A stretch of 64,000 nucleotides of DNA from Taxillus chinensis (GCA_023512835.1 CM042088.1:35915664-35979663); one strand, 5' to 3'; positions 10,651 through 23,411 are shown, counted from the stretch's first letter. The notes: generated by a model not told the origin, from the sequence alone. Numbers and translations: made by a program.

Positions 10651-10842
10651 AAGCCCAAGTACGCTGGAGCTCTTCACCTCATTCCCAAGGAGCTATATAT
10701 CGCTAAAAATTGCTAGCAAGATTGAGGAGGGGGAGAGGTTGGAGCGCCGTCTATGTTGTGACCCCCATGTGGACGGAGGGAGAACAGGAGAGTGCTTCTG
10801 TGCAGGCCAGACTGGATTGGCAGCGTCGGACCATGGAGATGA
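10651..10842 (+). pseudogene. Relic fragment of a phospholipase D gene
   Basis: About 190 bases match positions 13787-13971 of the intact PLD gene downstream, in the same orientation. They encode the region around ALHLIPKEL through [14 protein letters not shown]. The fragment has a 4-base insertion after GGAGCTAT and further small changes near GAGAGGTTGGAGCG, so it cannot be read through. Neither end coincides with an exon border of the intact gene. It is a truncated internal copy about 400 bases upstream of the PLD start codon. Confidence 0.85.
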
Positions 10843-11256
10843 CAAGTGCTTCAAGAGTTGGTTGAATCTACGTCCAACATGCGTCTCCTCTCGGGAGACA
10901 AAAACAGAACAACAAAACAAGGGGAAAAAAATTCTTTTCCTGGTCGCCTTTCGCCGTTGTCTCGTGTCCCCGCTTCCTACGCTGGCAAGATAGGATTCTT
11001 GGAATAACAAGCACGTCCCCTACATTTGTAACATTTCTTCGGACTCTTTAGCGTTTTCAAGTTGCTCTTTTCCTCACACGCCATCTCTTTCTTGAAGCAA
11101 AAGTGGCTAATGCTTCATCCAGTCACTTTTGTATTTAGATCTCAAATTTCACTTTTGACAATGCAACAAGGGCTTCCTACGTACATCTGTCCCGCCCGGT
11201 CTCTCTGCAGAACTCTATCTCTTCTATGCATGAAGGTGAACTTTAATAATATCAAG

Positions 11257-14200
11257 ATGGTCGCGCATTCACTCCATGGGACGCTTTATGTTACAATATG
11301 CGAGGTGGACAAGCTTAGCAGTCCTTTTTGGTGGAATACTATTTGCGGGAAGGTATTCTACGTACTCAGCAATGTATAAAATCTTAATTACCAATATATA
11401 TATATATGCTTCGTTTTGTAGTTTCGTATATATAATTTTCTTAATCATCCTTCTTTTTTTAAAAAATTATTTATTTTGGACATTATGGAGACACAAATGT
11501 CAAGAGGAGGAGGATTACTATCCCAAGCCAAGAAATTGATGCTGTGCCAACCTGAGGTATTTCCATTTAAATACGATCTAGTTATATATGCTTGAGATTG
11601 ATTAAAAGGAGTAGTCAAACACTTCTTCGCCAACAAATTTTTTTGTTTATAAAAACATTACTAATATAATATTTCACAAGGCTATTAAATCATTTTAACA
11701 ATTTTAGGTGTAATGGTTTTAGGAGGTTCATGATTACACATTTGACCTAATGCATATTTTGGGTCATTTTTATGTATTGTTCATTTTGAAATAATAAAAT
11801 ATAGCTATGTTTTTACTTATGTAAAATAATATCCTAGTTATTTATTAAATTATTTATTGAATTAATATTGTGTCAATTAATATAAATATTATTTTTATTT
11901 ATAAATATATATACATTCAAAAAAATTCAAATATTCCTGAAAAGTTTTAAAATATATAAGTAAACTTCTCCAATTTTTTTATTTTGAGAAATCTTTAAAT
12001 GTAAATAATATATAAAAATATTTTTATGAATTAATAAAAAATATTATGGGATTAATAAAACGTGAAAAATTTTAATATATAATATTTAAAAATTTATTTC
12101 ATTAATACCATACTAAATTACATAAAGTAAAATACTATTATAAAAATAAATAGAAATACATTAAAATTATAGTTTAATATTAAATTAAAAAAAATTAATG
12201 AAAAACATAAATAAAAGATTAATCATTTAATTTTATGTGCCCTTTTATTGGCTAATTTTGTTTTTTTCCCGTCTAATATTACAAAAAAAAAAAAAAAAAA
12301 CTACGAGAAGATTGTTGGGTCCAAACTATACGCAACAATTGATCTAGACAGGGCGAGGGTGGGGCGAACCAGAACCGTAGAACACGACCTGAAAAACCCT
12401 CGGTGGAACGAGTCCTTCCACGTTCACTGCGCCCACGTCGTCAACAACGTTGTCTTCACCCTGAAAGACGACGACCCTGTCAGCGCCACCCTCATTGGTC
12501 GAGCCTTTGTCCCCGCAGGCAACATCGCCTCCGGCGAGCAACTCGACCGCTGGGTCAACATCCTCGACGAAACCCGCACCCCACTCCACGGCGCACCTAG
12601 AATCCGAGTCCTCCTTCGGTTCGTCAGCGTCACCCGGGACCCGAACTGGTCGCGCGGCGTCGCCAGCCCTGACTACGGCGGCGTGAGAAGAACATTTTTC
12701 CGACAACGGAGCGGCTGCAACGTGTCTCTGTACCAGGACGCGCATGTCCTCAGCGACACCATCATCAAGGTGCTCATGGATGGCAACGAATATTACGCGA
12801 ATCACAGGTGCTGGGAGGATGTCTTTCACGCGATCGACAGCGCGAGACACTTGATCTACATTGCGGGCTGGTCGGTCCACACCAAGATCACCTTACTCAG
12901 GGATCCACACAGGGAGACATCACCAGTGACACTGGGTGAGCTGCTGAAGAGGAAGGCCGACCAAGGGGTGAGGGTGCTCGTCCTAGTGTGGGATGATCGC
13001 ACCTCGTTGGGCCCGCTGAGGAAGGAAGGCCTGATGGCCACTCACGACCAGGAAACAGCGAACTACTTTAGGTACACCAAGGTTCACTGCGTCCTCTGTC
13101 CCCGAATTCCCCCCTCCCGAGGGAAGAGTGTCCTGCAGAAGCTACAGATCTCGGCGGTGTTCACTCATCACCAAAAGACAATTGTGGTGGACAGCGACGA
13201 TGCTGTGGGTGGGTCGGGTAAGAGGAGGATTGTCAGTTTCGTGGGTGGAATCGACCTCTGCGACGGGAGGTACGACACGCAGGAGCATTCCCTGTTCGGG
13301 ACACTCGGTACGACGCATCAAAACGACTTCCATCAGCCCAACTTCCGCGGCGCTTCCATCAGGAAAGGCGGGCCGAGGGAGCCATGGCACGACATCCACT
13401 GCCGCTTGGAGGGCCCCGTGGCGTGGGACGTCCTCTACAACTTCGAGCAGAGGTGGATCAAACAGGTTGGGGCCGACAAAATCGTACCCATAGCCGAGCT
13501 CTACAAGTTCCTCACCCGACCCTCCCCTGCTCTCGCCCCCGACAACCGCGATAGCTGGAATGTCCAGCTGTTCCGGTCCATTGACGGCGGCGTAACCGCG
13601 GGATTTCCTGACGACCCGGAGAGAGCGAGCCTCGTAGGACTCGTCAGCGGCAAGGACGCGGTCATCGAACGCAGCATTCAGGACGGGTACATTGAGGCCA
13701 TCCGGAGGGCGCAGAACTTCATCTACATCGAAAACCAGTACTTCCTCGGAAGCTCCTTCTCGTGGAAACCGGACCCTCAGCTTCCCAAGCCTGAAGACGT
13801 TGGAGCTCTTCACCTCATTCCCAAGGAGCTATCGCTGAAGATTGCTAGCAAGATCGAGGCCGGGGAGAGATTCGCGGTCTATGTCGTGATCCCCATGTGG
13901 CCGGAGGGAGAGCCGGAGAGTGCTTCTGTGCAGGCCATACTGGATTGGCAGCGTCGAACCATGGAGATGATGTATGCCGACGTCGCCGCCGCCATTCGGA
14001 GGAAGGGGCTCTCCGATGCGCACCCCAGAGATTACCTCACATTTTTTTGCCTCGGCAAGCAAGAGAAGCCTCAAGACGGAGAATATGAGCCGCCGGAGTC
14101 GCCGGAGCCGGGCACGGATTATGCCCGGGCTCAGAGGTCCAGACGATTCATGATCTATGTTCACGCCAAGATGATGATCGGTAAGCAAGCAAATAAATAT

Positions 14201-14703
14201 ACAGTACTCCATCTAAAGTGATGATAAAATAATCATTCATTGGGCGAGAAATATTAATATTTTCAGTTGATGACGAGTACATAATGGTGGGTTCGGCCAA
14301 CATCAACCAGAGGTCGATGGACGGCGGGAGGGACTCGGAAATTGCGATGGGGGCCTACCAGCCGCACCATTTGGCTTTGGCGGGGCACCCGGCGAGGGGA
14401 CAGATCTACGGCTTCCGACTGGCACTGTGGTGGGAACACCTGAAAGTGGAGGACGAGACATTTCAATGCCCGGAAACGCTGAAGTGCGTCAACAGCGTTA
14501 ACGAAATCGCATACGGGAACTGGAACAGCTATGCCAATGGCACCTTCGACGACAACCATCCTGGTCACCTGCTCCGCTACCCTGTCGAGGTCACCCATGA
14601 TGGCAAAGTTTGCTCATTGACGACAGCAGAATGCTTCCCAGACACCAATGCTCCTGTGTTGGGGACAAAGTCCAATGAACTGCCAGCAATTCTCACCATC
14701 TAG
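11257..14703 (+). CDS. PLDalpha: Phospholipase D, alpha class
   Basis: The enzyme cleaves phospholipid head groups to give phosphatidic acid, a membrane lipid signal. Three exons are supported: 11257-11352, 12311-14180 and 14267-14703, with GT-AG introns and matching phases, for 800 residues (alpha PLDs have about 810). Exon 1 begins at ATG 11257 with [15 protein letters not shown], the start of the C2 domain. Exon 2 continues it with [17 protein letters not shown]. The two catalytic HxKxxxxD motifs are present: H319-K321-D326 (HHQKTIVVD) and H650-K652-D657, the latter completed across intron 2 (HAKMMI-VDDEY). [12 protein letters not shown] and an LPAILT-like C-terminus are typical. Exon 2 is far more GC-rich than its surroundings. 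The first acceptor is unusual because an A-run directly precedes it, so the exon 1/2 join could shift by one codon. The alpha class is secure; which paralogue is not. Confidence 0.93.
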
Positions 14704-14924
14704 CTAGCTACAAAGTTACCTTAATCTTTTCCCCCCATAATTGTGAAAATGGCTTCATTTATGTATTATCATTTGTGAAGGATATACTCTTACTCACGTT
14801 GATAACCTTTCTATAATTTGATGAAACTATCCTAGACGATCTAATGTGACACTGAGTTAGCTATGGACTTGGACATGGTAATTGAAACCGATGGCTTTAT
14901 AAAATTAATGAAAATCTTAAAGTC

Positions 14925-14969
<45 letters not shown>

Positions 14970-15575
14970 CTTATTAATGAAATATTTAATACAAAATTTA
15001 TATGGGATTCCTGGATAATTTTATAATTAAAATTTATAAATTAATTAAAATTTATAAATTAATTAAAAATTTATAATTGATTTTATAAATAAAATTTTAT
15101 AATTGATTTTATAATTAAAATTTCAGAAATCTAATGTTTAATTATTTATAAATTTTCAAAAATTTAATCTTTAATCATTTAATTAAAATTTTAAAGCATA
15201 ATTAAATTAAATATATAATTTATAATTATAAATTTTAATAACACTTTCTTAAAACCTAATTACAATTAGTTGTCAAGTAATTACGACATTTAGTTTACTA
15301 GTGCATTATACAATCATTAATAAATTTTTATATGACAAGTAATTTTAACTATATGTCAAATAGTTATTTTTTTAAAAATAGTTATTGCTTTCGAAAAAAA
15401 TTTAAAAACAATATTTAAAAACAATATGATATGTTTGGTGTTAAATTCAGTTTTATGTTTTCATTTAAAATTTATTTTCATTTGAATTGAATACGTGCAT
15501 ATTTATTTGGTAATATTCTCCTAGTTTAATTTTTAAAAATTACTTTTAGTCTTTTGTTTGCCTTCTTATTCGTTC
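14704..15575. other. 3' flank of PLD and AT-rich DNA with (AT)n tract
   Basis: An (AT)n run lies at about 14931-14964. It is followed by short local repeats of an aaaatttataaattaatt type (15025-15130). No gene is seen. Confidence 0.5.
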
Positions 15576-15750
15576 AGATCTAGTTTTTGCAACCAGATTC
15601 CTTCATATAAAAGCAGTCCGTCATCACTGTTTCCCCTTCCCCTTCCTCTTCTTTAGATTCGTTCAAATTTAATTTTTGCAACCAGATTCATCCAAATAAA
15701 AGCTACCTGTCACCACTGTTTCCTCCTTCCCTTCCACTTCTTCAGAATCT
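15576..15750. repeat. ~87-bp tandem duplication
   Basis: Two adjacent units share TTTTTGCAACCAGATTC, an aaataaaagc-like block, the CACTGTTTCC block and a pyrimidine-rich cttcc tail. They lie at about 15576-15662 and 15663-15750. Confidence 0.55.
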
Positions 15751-16900
15751 TTCAAATAAAAGCTTAGGAATACCAACCAAAATGTATTGATAGACGGGTG
15801 GTCGACGGGGTTTTTGTAGTCAAACTGAGTTTTTGCATAAACGAACCACATTCAGCATAATAACGTGTGATTGTAGACGACACGGCTGTACGTAGACGAC
15901 GCACGAGCAGAGGAGCAAACCGATGAAGAATAGAAGACAGTTTTTGCAAAATGAAAACCAAAAAGTGTTTTAATTTTATTAGTTTTTGAATGCCAAAATT
16001 GAAAATAATTACCAAACAGAAAACTAAAAACGTTATTTGAAAACAACATTCAAACATTCAAATATAATGTTGTTTTCATGGTAGGGGTCTTTTTAAAATA
16101 AGACTAATTTTTTGTTCTTTTGGGTTTTTATTTTTTAAATTCGAAAATAATTATTATATTCTGAGAATAAAAATAAAAATAAAATAAATTTTGATTTTTG
16201 TATTTCATTTTTGAAATTCTATTAGAGTTCGTATTAAATTATAATTTTAAAATAATTTCTATTTATAGGAAAGAGAATGTGTTTTTTAAAAGTGCATATT
16301 TTTTTAAATTGAGTCTCAAAAAAATTTTAAAAAATAATATTTGGTGAGGTCAAATAATAAAATAGAAGAAAAGTAAAAAACTTAAAAACTTAAAAAACTA
16401 TTTGAGTATTCTGACATAATTAAATTTAAATTTGAAAATAAAAAACAATTAAAAATTACTATGAGACCTACTATTTTTAAAAACTATTTTTAAAATTATA
16501 TTATTATTAAATTAGGATAGACTCGAAACCACCATTTTTAAAAACAATCTACAATCTGCTTCATACCAAATGCAGCTAACCAAATATACCCTAAATGACA
16601 TTTATTTTATAGGTCAAAATTAATTAGTATAGAAACTTTTGATCACAAACTATGGGAAAATCAAATTATTTCATTTGTCGAGTTAGTTAGCATACCTATA
16701 AAAGTAGTTGTCTTATTACGTATAAAGTAGTTTTAATACTTAAGTGAATAGTGATAAGATTTTATATCTCAAGTAATTATTTTTAATTTTTAATTAGTTC
16801 TTAAGTAAATGATGGACGAGTACAACTTGTGGACAAAATAAATATTACGATTAAATTGGCATGGTAGCAGAAAACAAGACATCAAATGGTAGTATGGATC
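15751..16900. other. AT-rich intergenic DNA
   Basis: I see no gene. Short open frames are not conserved in character. Confidence 0.4.
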
Positions 16901-16908
16901 ATAATGAA

Positions 16909-17185
16909 TAGGATTGTCAACTTTGGTTCGACCCACCCTGGCCCGAACAGATTTTACTCAACTTATCTCGTTCCGACCCAAAGAGACAATAGGGCAGCCA
17001 CAAGCGTTGGTCAACCCGCCCTAACAAGATTTTTTTCAATGTTTTTAAGTAGTTTTAGCTTAAAATATCCAATTCGTCCCACCCCACCTTGACCAGTTGC
17101 ACTCTTTGCTCTGTCGCATCTCGAACCCATCTGGAGTGAGTACGGGTCACTTACTATACGGTTCCGACTCACCTCGTCATCCCTA
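16909..17185. mobile_element. hAT-like MITE with 8-bp target duplication
   Basis: The element has ends TAGGATTGTCAA and, in reverse complement, TAGGGATGACGA. The interior is rich in cgaccc/gggtcg-type motifs, as in a common class of plant non-autonomous hAT elements. It is flanked by ATAATGAA (16901-16908) and ATAGTGAA (17186-17193), an 8-base duplication with one mismatch, which fits hAT. No coding capacity is seen. Confidence 0.6.
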
Positions 17186-18795
17186 ATAGTGAAATTGTAG
17201 AGGTGGTAGTCAATTAATGTCTCTTTATACTGGAATGAGGATGAATGACTTGATTGAGTATGACAGATTTTAACGAATGATTATTGTGATTATTGACGAT
17301 TTGCCAAAGGTGATGTTGTTTTTAATTGTGCATCTAATAATAACAAAAAAGGGATATTTCAGTTATTAAAACTTAATATTTATATATTTTATTTATTATT
17401 ATTTTTTCTCTTTAAAAATTACATTGTGTTTGCTTACCTTTTACATAATTATGAAATTAATTATTATTACCCATATTCTAATTAGGCCTCCTCCAACTAT
17501 TTTTAATTAGTTCTCTATTATTTTAATACTTTTCATTTTTCATATTTTCCTTTTGCACCAAATTATCTTCAAGTTGCATTTATTTTTTTAATTGTCAATA
17601 ATGTTTCTAATTACTTTTATGGTACCTACTCTTTAGTTTGTACTTTGAAAAGATATATATAACTCGTTTGAACCATGTTTTATTTTCGTATTTTAGTTTT
17701 ATGATTTGTTTTTTTCTATATTAGACTTGTAGTTTAAATCATTATTTTTTCATTATTAATTATTAGTGAGGCATGTATCTTAGGCCCTTAAATTTTAGCC
17801 CAAAAGAAGAACTTCCATCCAACCGATCCACTACCTCCATAGTCTCGATCGCAGATTTGTAGAGGTATAGCAAATGCTACACAACACAAACTCGCAAACC
17901 TTATTTTAACATGACCAGTGATTGGCGCTGCTTGATCTAGAGATCAAAGATTCCACGGCAACGAGGCTCCACCCAAATGTTCAAGCTTTGCCTAACCATA
18001 ATGGTGTAGTCGCCGTGTAGCCCTCCAATCACTCCCTTCGGCCTTTTGTTGTCCATTGAATCCATCCCCATCCTAATTGTTTGTGCCATCACCTCACTTA
18101 CCTCGAGTCATAAGACTGTAGGAACTATAAGGTGCATGTGGTCGCTTCTTGAACCCTTCCTTGTCTAGGTCTATCTTGTCTTTAGTCTCTAATTGTATTT
18201 TGTTTAATTGTTTGTTGACTGTCTAAAGATAGAAAATAATCACAATTTATTAATTATTAGCTTATTAACACTATAAGTCCTATTTTTATTAATTATTCTT
18301 TAATTTCTATTTTATTTGTTCGTTTGTTGATATTCCATATTTTATATTTTGTAATATATATAATGTATTTTATTATGTATTATGTATACAATTAAGTTTT
18401 TTGTTTGTAAATTATGCTGTCTTAATTAAATTTGAATTAGATGTCGTGGATATACTTATTTTGTGTATTTATGTTTAAAATATAAAAAATAATTGGATAG
18501 AGAGTATTTAAATAAATTTTTTTTTGATATTGTAGGACAAATAATCATGTCACCTTAAAGAAAGTATAGTTTTAAATTTGAAAAAAGAAAAGAAACAGAA
18601 GATAAAATAACTTATTCATTCTTAGTCAGAAGCTTTTGATAAGTTTATTATTAGTAGTAAACAACTAAAGATTTCATGTTTAGTTAAAGATAATTTAATT
18701 GAAAACATTCAAATGAGAACAAGAACAAGAATGATAATAAGATTTGAATGAGAATGAGAGTGACTAATATCAAAATTTGAATGAAGAATTTGAGC
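17186..18795. other. AT-rich intergenic DNA
   Basis: The block around 17810-18200 is less AT-rich than the rest but holds no frame I recognise. Nothing else is supported. Confidence 0.35.
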
Positions 18796-18799
18796 TTTT

Positions 18800-21005
18800 A
18801 AATTTTTAAATCCTGGAAATAGTGGCAAGTTGATCAAAATATGAGAGAAAATGGCTCAATCAGAAATATTAATGTTAACTTTCCAAAAAATTATCATGAT
18901 AAGCATTTCTTTGTCTCTTATTACATTTGACATTTATCAAATGGTGAGAAACAAAATAGAAAATGATTAGTATATTCAAATGTTTTGGATAGGGTGTATT
19001 TTTGTTGCAAGTTATTTAAGAAAGATAGAAACATGTCTCACTTCGCCACTAATAGATTTAAAGATTTAAAAAATCTTAGCCAAAGACTTAAGAGTCATGA
19101 AACTAGTGATAAACATATTAGTTGTATAAGAACATGGATTGGACTCAATATAAGATTGAAGAAAAATGAAACTATCCACAGACATACTCAAGAACTAATC
19201 AATAAAGAAAGCAAACATTGGAAACATATATTAGTATATTGTTTTTTCCTTTTGTATTGTTTCCTCCTTTTGTTTTTCTTTCCTTTCTTATATAAGACTT
19301 CATTTTTTTACTTCTAATATCCTCTTGCCATGTATTATTAAGGATTCTTATTGTTGTGAAAACTCTTGTTGAAACTAATGTGGTATCTTATGGGGATGGT
19401 TAGAATATTTATCAAAAATGTGATAGAAATTTTTTGAAACTTATTAAAATGATTATCGAATTTTATCCAGAACTGCATGAGCACCTTCAATATATCCAAA
19501 GATGTGAAATTTATACTCATTATCTCAACCATAAGATACAAAATGAATTTATTCAAAGGTTGGCAGCTAAGATAAAAAATGTTATTGTTAAAATAATCAA
19601 GAATGTGATATACTTTTTAGTTATACTTGATTATACTTCAAGACATAAGTCATGAACAACAAATGTCTCTTGTAATAATGTGTGTGGATACTTCAACATG
19701 TCCAATAGAAATAAAGAAGTTTTTTATAAAATTTTTAAAAGTTAATGATATATTTGGGGAGTGACTTTTTAATGTGCTTTTAGAAGTGTTTATAAATCTT
19801 GATGTTCACATTGCTTATATAAGGGGACATGGATATGACAACGGCTTTAATATCATAGAGAAACACAGAGGTGTACAAAAAAGTTTACTGACGTAAATCT
19901 TATAGCATTTTACATACCATGTAATTGTTATAGTCTTAACTTTGCACTTTTTGATATGGCTAATTGTTGTTTTCAAACGAAAACTTTTTTGGAGTAGTGC
20001 AACACGATGGAATAAGGTAACACTAGAAAAGTTATGTTGAAAGTGTCAAAGCAATAAGGTATCAAGCTCTACAAATAAGAGATACTTTACTTCAATTAGC
20101 AAATCTGGATGAAAATGACAAAATGTTTACCGAAGCTAAAAACCCTGCTAAATATGAACTTGAAAATTTTGAGTTTTTAAGTGGTATGATTATTTAACAC
20201 AATCTATTGTTTGTTCTTAACTATATGTGTAAGACTATTTAAGTTGAAAATATGAATACTGACGTTAATATACTATAGTTGAGAGAATCTATTACTTTTT
20301 TTTTTTGAAAGTTATATAGAATATGGATTTGTGAAGGTCATAATTAAAGCTAATGAAGTTGCGGCTACAATGAAGATCCAACCAATTTTTTTTGAGGAAA
20401 ACATACTATTCATAGGAAGAAATATTTTGATAAGAATGCAAGCGAAGAAGTGACATAATCTATAGAATAATTTTTCAAAGTTAATTACTTCATATATATT
20501 ATGGATCAAAGTATTTATTTAATTACTAAATAATTGATTTGAGTAGTTTCCATTATATAAGCAAAAGTTTGTGTTTTTATTTTATTTGAAGAAGTTAAAT
20601 TCTATTAGTGACAAATGCTTGAAGAGCTACTGTGACAAACCAAAATATTTTTTAAATATGAAGAACTTTCTGATATTAATGGCAAAAAATTGTTTTTAGA
20701 ATTAAAGGCCTTGAAAGAACATTTTCTCAATGAAACAAAAAAAATCGATTGATATACTGAATTATTTGAAAGTAATGGATGATTATTTTTATAATACGTA
20801 TACTATATATAGAATATTATATATTGACAATACTAGTCATAATTGCATCTAGAGAAAGAAGCTTCTCAAAGTTCAAATCGATCAAGTCTTATCTTCGATC
20901 GACAATGTCACAAGATAAATTGAATAAGTTAACTATGTTATTTATTGAAAGTGATTTGATGAAAATTATTAGTTATATAGACATAAATAGTGAATACCAC
21001 CCCCC
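18800..21005 (+). pseudogene. hAT transposase relic 2 (TTF-type / ZMYM1-like), nearly full length
   Basis: Fragments in all three plus frames follow the order of plant TTF-type hAT transposases. The zinc-finger region (CCKLFKKDRN, FKDLKNLSQRLKSHE) comes first. Then come WIGLNIRLKKN, LIKMIIEFYPELHEHL, a HIADIRG-like HGYDNGFN segment (about 19800-19880) and ALQIRDTLLQLANLD. The C-terminal hAT dimerisation region closes it, with ASRERSFSKFKSIKSYLRST at about 20840-20910. Numerous stops and frameshifts make it non-functional. It runs about 2.2 kb. I did not identify its terminal inverted repeats. Confidence 0.8.
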
Positions 21006-22505
21006 CTTTTTTTTTTTTGAAAAAGGGATCTGTTGGGGAAATTTTGGAAAATTCTAGTTGTACTAGCATTCATCTTTATTTATTTATTTATTTATTTTTA
21101 GAGTTTGATCCGAGCCAATTACTACTCCTTTTAATAAGATCATGTTGAGAGTGAGTGATGCAGAGAGAATATATATTTAAAATTTCTATTTAATGATCTT
21201 TAACTTCTCTATCTTCTAAATATATAGAAATGTAGCATTCGATTTTCAAAACTAATAATTTGTCAAAAATAACATGTGCACACCTGTGATATCGAGAAGA
21301 CAATGTCCACAAAATAGTAATTCACCGAGTCAGTATAGGGTAATATTGTTTATGTAACAGTATTGTTTTTATGTGTGAAGGTGATGCCTTGAACGATTTA
21401 TAAATGTAATACAAGTCAATTGAGTAAAACGGTAAAATAATAAGATGAAAGACATAATTAGTGATTTTATTTTTAATATTTTAGATAAGATTTCAATTGT
21501 TATTATTAGTCTAAAGCAAACTAATTTAAATTTAACAACTATACTAATATAGCACAAATGATTAATAGGATAGAAAATTGAGTTTTTTCTGGATGAATTA
21601 AATGAATCACTGCAGAATTGGTTTGAAAGATAGTCAAGTAAGCGGGACAACGCATATTCACTGTCAACTCGACATTATTCCGCTGTCAATCGATTTATTT
21701 TATCGGCGTCCAAATCGAAACTCAATATAATATTTATAAAATAGATGATCAATGGGGTAAACTCGTCCACTATGAAGTTCCACCCAATAAAACTCGCATG
21801 CAAGCGTACATGTACTAACTACATCTAGTAAATAATTAATTGAGAAAATAGTTATAATATTAATTAAATTTATTATGTTATTTTAATAATTAACTTAAAA
21901 TATTATAGGTGAAATTGAGAAATTTATTATAAATTAGAAAAAACTATTATTAGACAAAAAAAAAAAGTAAATCAACAATGTCAATCAAATTAAATTTACT
22001 GTATTAATAATTAAGTTTAAAAATTAATGTTTATTTTGAAATTTAATGAATTCAAAAAAATGAGTCTGGTGTGTGTTAAAAAAAATTCTAGTATCCACAT
22101 TTATTATTTTATATTTATAATATACAAACTCTCGTAATATACAAACTCTCCTAAGATTCTTGTATGTAAATTACGAAATTACCATACATAACATTTAATA
22201 AATTATACTTAAGTTATTTCCGTTGATAAGGAAATAAAATATGGATTTTACAAATTGAAATTGAAGGTTTTCTGCGTTTAGCCGTCATGCAAATTAACAA
22301 CGTTAGTTGAATATTTTTTTTATAAATGATTGTGTTCCTCCTCTATCAATATCATTGTGATTCGGGTTAAAGGTGTTTTATATAATGGAAAAAAATTTAA
22401 TATCCAATAACTTCAACTTCGTAATACAAAATTAGCACTCAAGAATAGAGATGGACTTGGAAGTCTTGAACACGCCGTTTATATATACTTTATGTTTTGG
22501 AAAAT
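21006..22505. other. AT-rich intergenic DNA
   Basis: Only low-complexity sequence (a T run at 21008-21019, TTTA repeats near 21080) is seen. No gene is supported. Confidence 0.4.
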
Positions 22506-22511
22506 ACAAAA

Positions 22512-22570
22512 TTAACTTCTTCTTCTTCTTCTTCTTCTTTTGGAAAATACAACAAACGTTTTATCAGATA

Positions 22571-22611
<41 letters not shown>
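22512..22611. repeat. (CTT)n and (TAA)n microsatellites
   Basis: A cttctt run at about 22518-22540 is followed by a (taa)n run at 22569-22611. Confidence 0.9.
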
Positions 22612-22613
<2 letters not shown>

Positions 22614-22854
22614 GCCTGGAAGTTCAAATTATAATAAATGACACAGGTCATTAAAGTTCAAAAAAATGAACTTTTTCTTTTTGAATAAAAAAGAAGAAAA
22701 CCTACAAGTAGGAAGAAAACCTACAAGGAACAGAGCAACCAACAATGATATAAATTATACAGAACAAATTATTTTTATCTGCTATTTCTCTCATCAAACG
22801 GACCGCTTATTTCTTCTGGCGCAAGAAGACGTAAGGAGTACGGCCTGATGGCCT

Positions 22855-23411
22855 TTAGACGGCGTCGTTTACCAAACGCCTGTGGCGGTTGAAGTGCCTC
22901 TCCGCAAACACCTTGGAAGCTCCCTCCACCGTCTTCCGCCACGTCTGCCGTCAAACACACGAAATTCAAAAAATCTCGAAAAACACCTCCTATTCCACGA
23001 CTTTGTTTCATATATGATCACGGGAAATCAAATCAATCAAGCAAACAAAACTAAAATCAAATTTTTGTTAATATTAAAAATCTGTACCTTCTCGATGGTT
23101 CCGAGGATGGATCTGTTCTTGAGATCTCTGTCCCTGGGCTGCAACTTCCCAATTACGAGGGGACGGAGCCGGGGATTGGGGTGAGGTAGGAGGGACCTCC
23201 TCTCCATAAGGCGAGTGCTCTTGAAATCACTGGCCATCATCGCCTTCCCTGACACCATCGACGCCGTCTGGCTCCTCTGGCAGCGCTTGAGCGCCAGCCG
23301 GAGCTCTTTCCTCGCAGAAGCATTGTCGCCGACATCCGAATCGGCGAATTTCCTCAGAAGCTCGTTCGATGATGCTGTGGGGACGTGTTGGACTCTAGGA
23401 GAGACCTCCAT
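22855..23411 (-). CDS. Small basic plant protein of unknown function, two exons
   Basis: Exon 1 (23411-23088) encodes 108 residues from an ATG. Exon 2 (22944-22855) adds 29 residues and a TAA stop. The intron is GT-AG in phase 0, giving 137 residues. The protein is rich in Arg, Lys and Ser. It has a NELLRKFADSD segment, an ARKELRLALKR helix-like stretch, and a C-terminal block (TWRKTVEGASKVFAERHF, then NRHRRL) that looks like a conserved module. I cannot name the family. No signal peptide or membrane segment is seen. A TATA-like tract lies upstream at about 23541-23550, next to a CA/TG microsatellite that would fall in the 5' UTR. The coding character (GC-rich, clean splice sites, consistent frame) supports a real gene, but the function is unassigned. 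Confidence 0.72.

Noticed and set aside
12248..12310. Extension of the PLD frame upstream of exon 2, with a Lys run
   Set aside because: The run is encoded by a poly-A tract in the intron. Exon 1 at 11257 supplies the true N-terminus and phase.
12344..13813. Long minus-strand frames opposite PLD
   Set aside because: They are mirror frames of a GC-rich gene without any domain.
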